Below are positions 13,625 to 25,600 of a stretch of 64,000 nt of DNA, in pieces (the stretch's first letter is position 1; the number at the start of each line of letters is the position of its first letter). A model generated the notes under the pieces. The model was given only the letters and a program-made list of their open reading frames with translations, was not told the DNA's origin and ran no database searches. The stretch spans positions 30,138,067 to 30,202,066 of the forward strand of contig NC_067117.1 in NCBI RefSeq assembly GCF_021347895.1, in the 5' to 3' direction. The position numbers and the translations under genes are program-made. This DNA is from Acanthochromis polyacanthus. Lineage: Eukaryota > Chordata > Actinopteri > Pomacentridae.

Positions 13625-16600
13625 CTAACAGGGATCAGAACCAGGGAGGGAAGACGCAGATTGATTAAAGAGGCCTCAGACACAAAAGAAAAACATATTT
13701 CAAATTAAAAGGTTTTTTGTAACCAAACCAGAAAAATGAAAAGAGGACAATACTGGGCAAGCAACGGAACGGTAGGAGCCAAAATGCTTAATCACTTCCA
13801 CATGTAAATCCAGTGAAGTTTAAGGTGTTCTTGAAAGTCAATGAAAGATCTCGTGGTCAGAATTGTTCTGTGTCAATAATTTAACCATTAAAGGTCTAAT
13901 TTGTTCCCTCTTTTTCAGCAAAGTCCAACACAGTCTCCAGAAAATTAGGCTCCTTAACAACTAAACTGCATTCTCAATCACATTTGTTGTTTATAGCCTA
14001 CCTCAAACATATTCCTAATTAATGTATTTTATTTCTTTACTGTTAGTCCTTGTCAGCCAAGAGTGTTGATCTATTTGAAGGCAAACTAGGACCTACCCTT
14101 TTTAATCACAATTTTAGATTTGGATTTAATGGATTTGATTTGTTACTCTTCTTAGAACTAATTTTATTTATTGAATTTTCTGTTCACTCAATTGTTGCTT
14201 TTTCTTGGCCCTCCACCTATATATTCAAGGCAGGAAAGAGTTTTCCAGCTGATGGAAGAAGACCGTTTGCTAGAATAGCGCTGTACATGACCTGGCTCAT
14301 TCGCCCTTCACACAATTGCATTTGCTCTGTTCCACCCATACTGAAACAACCCCAAATTGTCACTGATCCACCCCCATGTTTTACTGTAGAGGCAAGACAG
14401 TTTGGTTTGTAGGCTTCTCCAGGCTTCCTCCAAACCAATGAGTTGGCCGGAGTGGGCATCAACTGAAAATTGAATTCTTCACTGAAGAGATTAGCTTAAT
14501 CATCAACAGTCCAATCCTTGTGATCCCCAGTAAAGAGCTTCAAACAATTGTTTTTTTGTTTTTTTAATTCATTATATGAGAGCTGACTACTTCTGAGTTG
14601 TGCTATGGCTTCAATGTAATGTTGAGTCTTAACAGCTTTAATTTACTTTATTTTATATAGCCTTATTTTTTTCACCTTTTCATTTAACAATATACCTAAG
14701 AATGTGAAACACATATTACAATGAAACAAACATCACCATCCCTAGCAGCTGTGATTACTGTTGTCAGTTGTAATATTCAATTACAACAGTATTAACTAAC
14801 TAAAGTACTACAGCAAAGAAAATATATGTATTAGCAGTAACAAAAACAATAGAGATGAAAGTAGGCATACCACTACAGGACCTTGTACTTTTGTTCTGAT
14901 ACGTTTAATTTCTATTTCCATAGCACTGCCTCCATCAGTACACCAAAAGAGTCATTCCATACAGCCCAGCTATTTAGTTTTCCATAGCTTGAGTCCATTT
15001 CTTGTTGTTTCTCTATATCTATTAAAAATCTTTGGTTCATTTCATTAAAATCACTCAATTCCTTCCACCTGACCCCCTCAGAACTGGCTGATTTTTCTGG
15101 CTTCAGGTATATTTGATGAGGTCATGCAGGGTTTTAGCTTCGTACTATGATTATCTTCATAGTTTCAGGCCTTTGAACTTCATTGTGTAGGTCAAAAAAT
15201 TTTAACTTAAAGAAAGGAAAAAGTAGCCTAGCCGCGCTAGACAACCCACGGCAACGATTTAATTCTCTGCCAGGGTGGGTCTAGTTACCCTCCATAAGGC
15301 TTGAGGCTGGATTCTCCTAAAACTGGCCGGACCAATCACTATGAAGTGTAGAGTCAGAAGGCGGGCGTAACTAAGTGACGACAGAGGCGCGATGATTCTG
15401 ACAGAAACAACCAGCGCACAATAAACAGTTATCTTTCGACTCGGCTTTGGCCACAGTCCTTAAAGATTTGAAGCTAAAATTCAACTTGAAAGATAAACAA
15501 AGGACGGCACTGAAGTGTTTCATTGAGAAGAAAGACGTATTTGGACTTATGCCGACGGGATATGGCAAATCCTTAATATACCAGTTGGCTCCGCTGGTTG
15601 GGAAGCTAATGGGACTTAGCCACAATCCGCCGGTGCTCTCGGAACTACGTCAGCCTATTTGTTGCGTTGATTGGTTGTATACCTACCCAATTGCTGCAGA
15701 GTGATTTGAAAGACAACCTTTTAGCCCGCCTCCCTCCCTGTCGAGCTTCCCTAGACCCTTGTGCCTTCAGAACATGGGTCTAGCGCGGCTAGGCTAAGGA
15801 AAAAGCATGAAATAAGCAAAATAATGTAACCAGTGGACCTGAATTTATTACTGAGCCGAATACTACTAAAGGAGAGTTAAATGGAACATAGTGTCCAGGA
15901 AGCAAACGGTTTTGGACAAAAACCAAAACACATGAACAACAAAACACAATAAAAAAGGAATTTTTACCATATAGGACCTTTAATAAGTTGACTTAATTTG
16001 TTTCCCCCCCCCATTCTGCACTTGTTTTTGATTTTTACAGATTGTCAATGCTTCTGTCCTCTCACACTGACCAGTCGAGGCAGACGGACGGCCTCTCTGA
16101 ACCTGGTTCTACCATAAGTTTCTTCTCTACACACTTGCTGAATGCTTTCTCAAAGGGAATTGTTGGATTGCTTTTTATTATATGGCATTATAAAGTCTTG
16201 ACCTTGCTATGTGGAAAAACTGAAAGATTACTTATTCGAGCTCAAGCAATATGATCAATACCTATGGCAATAGTTGGTTACCAAGAAAGGCCAATAACGA
16301 TATTTGGAACCAATATACATTCACTGTATACTTTAACAGCGTGTTATAGCAGAGAATCTGTCACACCTCTTTATTAATAAGGGTGAATATAACTGAATAT
16401 GTAAAATAGAAATAGGACAGATTAAATTATCTAATTTATTTATGTGGAATCGACTGAGTTGTGTCTATGTTCCTTACTGTTTTCTTAACCTTTCAGTGTT
16501 CTATCACTTTTATTGTCCACTAAGTTCCAGATCTTAAAGCATTATTAGTTACTGTTTTCCAGATTCTGTTTCAGGTTAATCTCTGCCTTCTAACTTAGCC

Positions 16601-19600
16601 ACCAGCATAGCCTTAGCCACCGTAAGAGAAGCTAATTTCCTGGTTTGTGTTTGTTCAGTTTTTGCTGCTTGAGAGACATTTTTGAGAGCACAGAGTGACG
16701 AAATACAGAGAGAGGAGGCTGCACCAGACCTGAAGTAGAATATTTAATTTATCGATACTCAGTCAAGAAAAATACAGATATTGAAAATTGGAAAAATGTC
16801 AAATATCGGCCACACTAATCAGTATTTATGTTGTGCTGGAGGAAGTTGGCAGGCCGAATGTGCTCTCAGATTAAAGAGATTGACCAAGATAAACGAAGAT
16901 AAAACAATCATTCATGGCCATAACGTAGGAACAATATATGAAGACTAATGTTTTCTTTCGAGCCCTGGCAGCCACGTTGCTGTGATTCAAGGCAGATGAA
17001 TGCCAGCTGAAGCATTAATGCACAGGACATTTGCAGTTGTAGTGACTGGCAGCCGATGAGTGATGTCACCGACACAATCAGCCACCGCAAGATTTTCCAC
17101 AAACGGAAAAGCAGCTCGGCCTCGGCCAACATTTCTCCGTAATCACGATTATCATCTTCAGATTCCAAATGAAGAAATTTCCAGTGACCCTTTCCATCTT
17201 CTCTTTTTTTTCTTCTGCATTTGCTCGAGGTGTGTACCAGCAGTCAGACATGAAACCGTAACATCGCCATGAAAACCAGATGTGGTTCGGATGCCAAGAA
17301 AACAACAGTAGCTGCAGATGCTGCAGGTGGACGGCAGAGCGGCGTGGGATGATGAGCGAGCTCCACGATAGATCTCACTTAGTTAGAAGGGAGGGTTGAT
17401 ACACAGCGAGATATGAAGATAAATTCTAAAAGGGTCTCTCAGGACTTTTAATGCGAATCACATGTTGGCCCCATCAGAAACTATTTAGCCGAGAAATAGA
17501 CGAAGAGAAAGAAAATGGAGTCTTTGAGTGTTCGCAGAACCAGGTGAGGACGGTATCTGAAATATTTCAAGGCAAAATTTTGTAGAACAAACGTGCCAAC
17601 GATTCAAAAACACATAAAATTTTCATTATTGCCGCTCCCTGAGAAATATTTGATTCAAGTGAAGCATTTGTTTCTCCTGCAGGTGCAGTTTTTTTACTTA
17701 ATCGGATTATTTGACTAAAGTCAGCCACAAACCACAGATACTCAAACATTCACACGTGAAATACTGCACAGATGCAGCCAAAGAGCCAGATAAAAGCAGA
17801 AGAGTTTGCAGGAACAGGCCTGCTATTGATTAAGCCTCTCAGATTAGCTGATGCAACCTACATTTTATAGCCAGCTGAGGTCAGTGAACTTTCAGTGCAC
17901 CCGCTTTATATCAGACAGTAACTTAATACAGCAATTTAAACACAAAAATGTTCATTAAAAGTATGTTGGAAGTTGTGTTTTTGATCCTTATCTTGGATTA
18001 CTGCAGAACATGGAGTTTACATTAGACACACCTGGTTATGTATCTCCCTGTATACATGATTCTGACATTATCCAGGTTCCCAGGTTACCTTTTTTCTTCC
18101 ACATCTGGTCTTTGTGACAGTGACTCTCTTAAGTCATCACAGTGAGGATGAATCCTCTTTAGTTTCTGGCTGCCCGGAAGCTACAACAGTGCTAGCAATG
18201 GTTCCTATAGGTCTGGTCAGCAGGAATACATTAGCATTACTCCCTTTTTTCAGCATGTAGTCCACTGATATACCATTTATTATTCAGCTTTTATATCTGC
18301 ATCTGCACACTTGAAAGCGGACAGAAATTTAGAAACCTGGATAAGGTGTTTACATGCTGTATAATTCCACTTTTGCTCCATGTTTTTGAAGATTCAGTGT
18401 TCTCCAAGCTGGTAACAATGATTAACCAAGATTCTGAAACCAGGATATGATGTGCAAAATGCTCTTAAACCCTCATAAATAAGAGACAGGGTTACATATA
18501 ACCACCTGGACAAAGTTTAAAGGTTAAAATTACCTTCTTCTCAAATTATTTGATCTACTTGTCTAATCTAATAACTCAGATCCTGATAAATTTTCGTTCA
18601 AAAAGCCTCAAATTTTAATGTTGAAAAACACTGTGCTGAAAGTGGGTTGATGGGCAATTCTGCTTCAAAACTTACCTCGAAAAGTACTTGACAGATCAGT
18701 CTAAAATATGATAAAATATGATATAAACGTTTGGAGCAAATCAGAGATAGTGCAGAAGATGATTACTCTGCCAAGGCAGGGTGGAGTTATGTGACGATCA
18801 GCGTACGTTCGTCCGTCCGTCTGTCTGTTTGTCTGTCCGTCTATATGTTTGGCTGTTAGCAACATTATTCAACAATGGACTAATGGATTTGGATGAAAGT
18901 TTCAGGGACGGTCAGAAATGACACAAGGACCAATTGATTAGATGTTGGCAGTGATGCGGCTGATAGTCTGGATCCACGGATTTGATAAAGATTTCTGTAT
19001 CATTGTGAGACAGCACTACGGCGTCACTGTTACTATGACAAGTGAACACTATGTCAGTTGCCTGCTGATGATCACATGATTACGATCATACTACAAATCA
19101 ACCGCTGTGGACTTATCGGGACTTATCTGTCAGAAATGATACAAGGAACAATTGATTAAATTGTGGAGGTGTTTCCCATCAATTCCCGCTGCCCACTGCA
19201 TATTTAGGTCACCTGGTTCGATATCTGTACATAATGTACACATGCACAATACATGTCTGTGCTCAGTGTACGGTAATATTGTTTGTGGGTACATCATTAT
19301 TAAATGGCCTCATTCTGTGATGCCGTGATTTCTACCACAAATTTTGTCAAGTTTTCAGTCGTCAGAAATGATACCACTGAGCAGCCTTGGCGGAGCACTG
19401 TGTTCTCTGAGTGCTTTTCTTGTTTGAGATGGAATAACTATGTCTACGTTCACACTGCAGGACTTAATGCTCAATTCAGATTTTTTGTGAAATCCGATTT
19501 TTTTGCGAGTTTGTTCACATTTCCAATTAAATGCGACTTGTATGAGATCTCCTGTGTGAACCTCACACGACCCAAAAGTGTCCCACATGCGCAGAAGAGG

Positions 19601-22600
19601 ACACAACAACGACACACGCAGAGAGTGTGTTCATTGTTTACAGAAGTAAACATGGACGCTAACAGTAGAGCATGTCTGGCCATTTTACAGTTGTTGTCCA
19701 GCCGGAGACAGCATACAGCCATGGCCATAAGTTTGGACACAAGTACCATGGCACTTGTGAATCTTAGAAAATACCACAAAATTGTCACTTACCAGTCATA
19801 GCCATCAACCAAAATGAAATACAGATATTTCCAGTGCATAAATTTGATGTTTGACAGCACATATTGACATTGGAATATTAACTGCAAATTGTTGCACAAA
19901 TTTTGTCATTGACTGATGAAAGTTTTTCATATACTATTTGCTGTCAAACATCAAATTTATGCACTGGAAATATCTGTATTTCATTTTGGTTGATGGCTAT
20001 GACTGGTATTTATATTGTAAGTGACAATTTTGTGGTATTTTCTAAGATTCACAAGCGTCATGGTACTTGTGTCCAAACTTATGGCCATGGCTGTATTTAT
20101 AAGTTAATCGTTTTAAGGAGAAGGTCAAGAAGGAAGAGAGCCAGGATTTTGGCCCTGGTGTTTTGTGGGGCAGTGGCAGCAACGTCTGTCCAGAGAACTG
20201 TGTGGGTGCGAAGTCGCAGCCAGGAGTGGTGGGATAGTGATGTGAGAGGCTTCACAGATGCGGACTTCGTTCAGAATTTTTGAATGACAAGGGCGACCTT
20301 TACCTACATATGTGCGCGCCTCTTTTTAACACTCTCAAGGTAAGACACACGTCTTCGGCAGCCCGAAGACGTGTTTTGCTTGAACACAGAATAGTGACGT
20401 TTGGCTTGTACCAATGACGTATAGGTCGGATAAATGTGACTTGGCCGTTCAGACTGAAGCCTCATGACAAAAGATCCGATACCTATCAGAATTAGGACCA
20501 CATATCCAAGTGGCCTGGATCGCATTTGAAAAAATCGGATCTGTGTCGTTCACACTGTCATGAAAAGATCAGATACAGGTCGCATAGGGGCAAAATAATC
20601 AGATTTGGGTCACTTTAGCCTGCAGTGTGAACGTAGCCTTAGATATTCAGACATGTAGGTGCAATTTGATAGAATTTATGAGTGAACTGTTAGACTAGCT
20701 TCTGTCAAGATGAGTGAAATTTGAAACAAACAGATTCATGCTTTGCAAAATAGAAAAAAACTGTCTGTCTTTAGTCTGTCGTTAAAATGGGCTCCAATTA
20801 TCTGCATCGGCTGCAGGTGAGCAACACAAAGAAGCATCACAAGTAGCAGGTTTGGAGATTAACCACAGCCGAAGTACTTAGCAAAAGTCACGTTACTTAT
20901 TTTCAAGTGACTGAATACTTAAAAGTGTGACTTACCGAGGCAGTCCGATTGATGGGCGAAGGTTCCCTCTGGGCAGCGGCTCAGACATTTGCCTTTGTGC
21001 AGCTGGAAACCAGGTTTACATTTGGTGCAGAAGTCTCGACTGAAGCAATGATCGCAGTCCACAGAGCGGCACTCTGACAGGAAGACGCCATCACATGCTG
21101 GTCACAAACTCCACAAAACACTGCTTTTTGGTCTATTTGTTGTCATTGTGACTCCTGGAGTAAATGATGTGGCTGTTTTCACTCAGATTTTAGTTGCAGG
21201 GGGTGAACACATAGGTGAACAGAGTGGAAGGAGGGAGCTGTTTGAACATTTTGCAACAGTTTAAACTGTACAGTGGCCAAAATTCTGCAAAAAACACATT
21301 GGTCGAAAAACAGGAAACAGCATCTTAACTTCTTAAATAACATTTTAGACATCCTGTTGAAAGAGGCGGGACATAGAAGTGACAGACAGCAAACTGAACC
21401 AATAGGATGTCAAGTTTGGGGAAAAAAGAGGTACTTTATACATTTTTTGATATGAGTTTTATTGGTTAGAAGTAAGCTGTTTAAGCTTCAACACTGGAGG
21501 TGGTGGATTAGAGAACATCTAAGTAACTCATGAAACAGGGATACTGTTTGGTTTGTGAGTACCTGAAGCAGTATTTTGGCCGTTTAGGGATGCTGTCTGA
21601 GCTCCTTACCTTCAGATATTTCTTCTATCAAGCCATCATAACTTGTGCATTTGTTTTGTGTGTAAACTACATCCATCCAGCACAAATATCCAGATGCAAC
21701 AATGAGCTTTTGAATATAACAGCTCCCAATCCACCTCTGCATATTTGCCCAGAACCTGTATTCCTGTTCGTTTTTGTCAGGAAATATTTTTATTACAGAT
21801 GTTGCTTTCAGGAGCAACTTTTCATTACGGCTTAAATTTGTTTGCCCATAATCACAAAATCTTTGTTGTATTTGTCCAATATTGCAGATTCTGAATCAAT
21901 GACATGAGGAATAATGGTGAAAATTTCAGGCTTTTATGTTTAACTGTTCCTGAGATACTGTCGTTCAAACAGCTTCAAATTTCAATGCAGAAGCTCCGAT
22001 GAGAATACACCAGCTTCCAATCCACCTCTGAATATTGATACATAACCTGTATTCTGTGTTTGTTTATCTAAGGTCAGGTTATTTCAGAAAATATTTTAAT
22101 TACAGATGCCAGCAGTGGTGGGAAAACAAAACCGAAACTTCTCGCGTCCTCTTTCCGAGAGCTTCCTGGCATCTCTTGAGTCAAATAGACTTTTTTTTAG
22201 TGAATGAGACAAAAACTATGCACTGCGAGGTGAAGTTTATCTTTCTTTTATTGGGACAGCATGTTTCTGGAATGAATTAGGCGTCTCAAAAAAAGAAGAA
22301 CGGCGTAAACTCAACAGTGTTTGTGGGTTCTGGCGGTTCGTAATCGCTAGTTTGGGCCTTGAGACAGTCGAATCAGGGTTAATATCACCACAAGATTCAT
22401 GATTTATTTTCATCAGATTTCTGCAGGTTTATAAGAAACATACTCATGCAGCGGTTGATGTCCTTCCCTCTCTGGCCGTAGTGTCCAGCCGGGCAGGCGT
22501 GAAGGCAGGTTCCGTGGTGAGAAATCCCATCCCTCTGCAGGAACAGGAAGAGTCTCTCGGGGCAACGGACGCAGCCGTTGTCGCGGGAACACTCCAGACA

Positions 22601-25600
22601 GCTCCGGCAGTCCTCTGATGTCTCTCTGTGAGCTGCAGGAGACAGTCGATTAGGTCAGAGCCATTCATATAGGAGACAAAGAGACGCCTCAAATCCTCCA
22701 GATATCAGGGAGAATTTCTGAACGGTGTGAAAAAATAATCCACCGCTGAGCTCTGAGCATGTGTAGATGCTGCAGGCAGGAAAGAGTTCACATGTAGCCA
22801 GAGTTTCACTTTTAACACCAGAGCAGACTGTAAAGTTGAATTTTCTCCAAAAATGCAAAAAAAAATTCCATCATATAGAGCTAGTAGATACTCTATTTTA
22901 TGCATTTTCTTGACTTTGTTATGGTGCATGTACTCTTTCGGACCTTCTGTTGTGGTGCACCAGTGTTAGCTTTGATGTAACACTGCCTGCCAAAATAATA
23001 GCAGGTCTATTAAACTTATAGCTAGTTAAATTAAAAAGAATATCCAATAAAATGACACAGAAAATGAGGTTCATAAGCTGCCAAGAGGTTTAATTTTTCA
23101 TGTCTTGGTAGTGTAATCCTGATTTCTTGATGCTTCAGTCACTCTAGATTGTTGGTTGCAGTTTTTCTCTTAATTTAAAAAAAAAACTGACACCAAATCA
23201 GCTGAACAACAATCATAACTGTTTATCTGTTCATGGAATACTCTCCAAAATATATAACTGCTTCAAATGACAATTTAAGCAATGTTTTTAGTCGAATAAT
23301 AACAACACTAAACTTTATTTATATAAAGTTTTTAACTGTGGAGGTAAAATACAGGTAAACAGAGAGGAAGGGATGGCACTGTTTCAACGTTTTGCAGCAG
23401 TTTAAACTGTCCAATGACACAAAAAAAATGCAGAAAACCTTCGATGGGAAAACAGGATATGACATCATAGTTTGGTAAATAGGATTTAAGAAGCTTATTT
23501 ATGAGCACTTTTCAAAACACACGTTACAAAGTGCTTCACATCGGAAACATCAAGTTCGAAAGCGGGCAAAACGTGAATTATATGAAAACCAATGTAGAGA
23601 AGGAACAGTAGATGTAATAAACAGAAGACCTAAAAAATACCAGTCAATGGTAGGAACAGAAGAAAGATAGAATAAATAGAATAAAAAAAAGGCATTTCAA
23701 GAAAATTAAAGCTTGTGCAAAATCAGGAAATGTTTTAAAAAGGGATTTTAAGACATTACTGACTTGGCTCATTCTATTTCGCAGCTTAATTGAAATGCTA
23801 AATTAGCATGGTAGTTAAAATATCCTCTCAAAAATGAAGCTAGAGTGGGCTATGACAGTCAGGCCTAAAGTCTAAGCCAAAGTAAGTCTCGCATTATGGC
23901 TAAAGCGATGATGTCTGCTCTTAAACACACACGAGACTCAGCAGACGGAGCAGGAATGCTTCCAATCCGATGGGGATAAGGAGGGATCTGGAAAGACGGA
24001 TTGAATCTGGAGGACGAGTGCGTGAGTCTGAGCAATCGCACTCTGATCCTCGCAAAATACCTGTGGCCGACTGCCGGCGTCCTCCTGGAGTGTGTGTGTC
24101 TGTCTGTAGGTGTGTGTGTTGTGAGTCCGAAGATGTGGAAAGCTCAGTCAATTCTGAAAAAGGCTGAGAAAATGTAATGAGTCCGCAGACTGGGGTCATG
24201 AAGGTCACGTGCTTTTCAGGCCTCTGCAAAGTGAGAAATGTTCAACCTTACAAGCTGCATCATTATAGACTCCTCAATAAAATACGCATTTATTTACTCG
24301 TTTGCTCGTTTATAGACTTGTTTACTTGCTCGTATAACCATTAGCGGTTTGCCCGATTGACAAATTCCTCCGGCTTTATGATTCTCTAACGATGGGATGA
24401 AGAGCAATTTAAAGAAATGAGACACATTAACTGCTTTTTTTTAACATCAAAACTACGATTTACGAGTAAAATCGTCATCATAGATGTTCCTGTTTACTTT
24501 GCGTACCAGGTGGATGCTTATAAATCTGGAGCAAAAACAACATATTAGTTGTACCAAAGTGAGAATTATTCAAATAATGGAAATCTACTCGCTTCAAACA
24601 TTTAAAATACAACGGGAAATACAGTATGCACTCAAATGTGTTGTGTCTTTCTCTTGAAGGTGTGCTAAAAATATCAGAAAAGTGTAATATAGGATGCAAA
24701 TTCAAAGTCAAAAATTAGAAATCAAATGCTTGTATGTCACAAATGGAAATAAGGATGGTCACAGAAAGGGTAAATTATTGTTCATATTACACAAAATCCT
24801 TATTTATAAGTTGAAATAACATAATTGGAAAAGACAGTATTCAAAAAAGACAAAACAAAAAATGCAGATATTATTCCCATAAAACCAATCTGTCTGACTT
24901 ATAACAACTGGTGAGGGATAGAAAATCTGCTATATGTGCTGCAGACTCGTGTTTGAGTGTGTGTTTGAGTTTGAATCTTGATGAAAAACTTCCACAACAT
25001 CAGGAAGATCAGATCCTTCCTGACCCAACAGGCCACACAACTTCTGGTTCAGGCTCTTGTGATGTCATCTCCCTTCACTGGCTTCCAGTTGCAGCCAGAA
25101 TCAAATTCAAAACTCTCCTCCTGGCTTACAAAACATTTACAAGAACGACCCCAGCCTACCTGGATTCCCTGATCCAGGTCTACTCCCCTTCACGCCCACT
25201 TCGCTCTGCATGTGAGAGACGCCTGGTGTTTCCAGCCCAGCATGGCTTGATATCTCTAGCCAGACTCTTTTCCTCTGTTGTTCCCAAATGATGGAACAAT
25301 CTCCCAAACTCTGTGCGTTCTGCTGAGTCCCTTACTACTTTTAAGAGACAATTGAAGATTCAATTGTTCAGAGAACACCTAGGCACTTAATCTGACTCCA
25401 CCTTAGGGGTAGAATAAGTCAGGTGGTCCAAAACCCTCGATATCTCTAGCCAGACTCTTCTCCTCTGTTGTTTCCAAATGGTGGAGCAAACTACCAAACT
25501 CTGTGCATTCTGCTGAGTCCCTTTCTACTTTTAAAGACAATTGAAGACTCAATTGTTCAGAGAACACCTTGGCACTTAATCTGACTCCACCTTCGGGGTA

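Larger units (their letters stand above)
19437..20640 (+). mobile_element. PIF-Harbinger-type element, internally deleted
   Basis: Terminal inverted repeats share CTACGTTCACACTGCAG (left near 19443, right near 20621-20637 as complement), a signature of fish Harbinger elements. The 3-bp target duplication could not be fixed because the outermost left bases have diverged. It contains a broken transposase N-terminus and a nested 378-bp MITE, so the parent was about 0.8 kb before that insertion. Confidence 0.7.
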
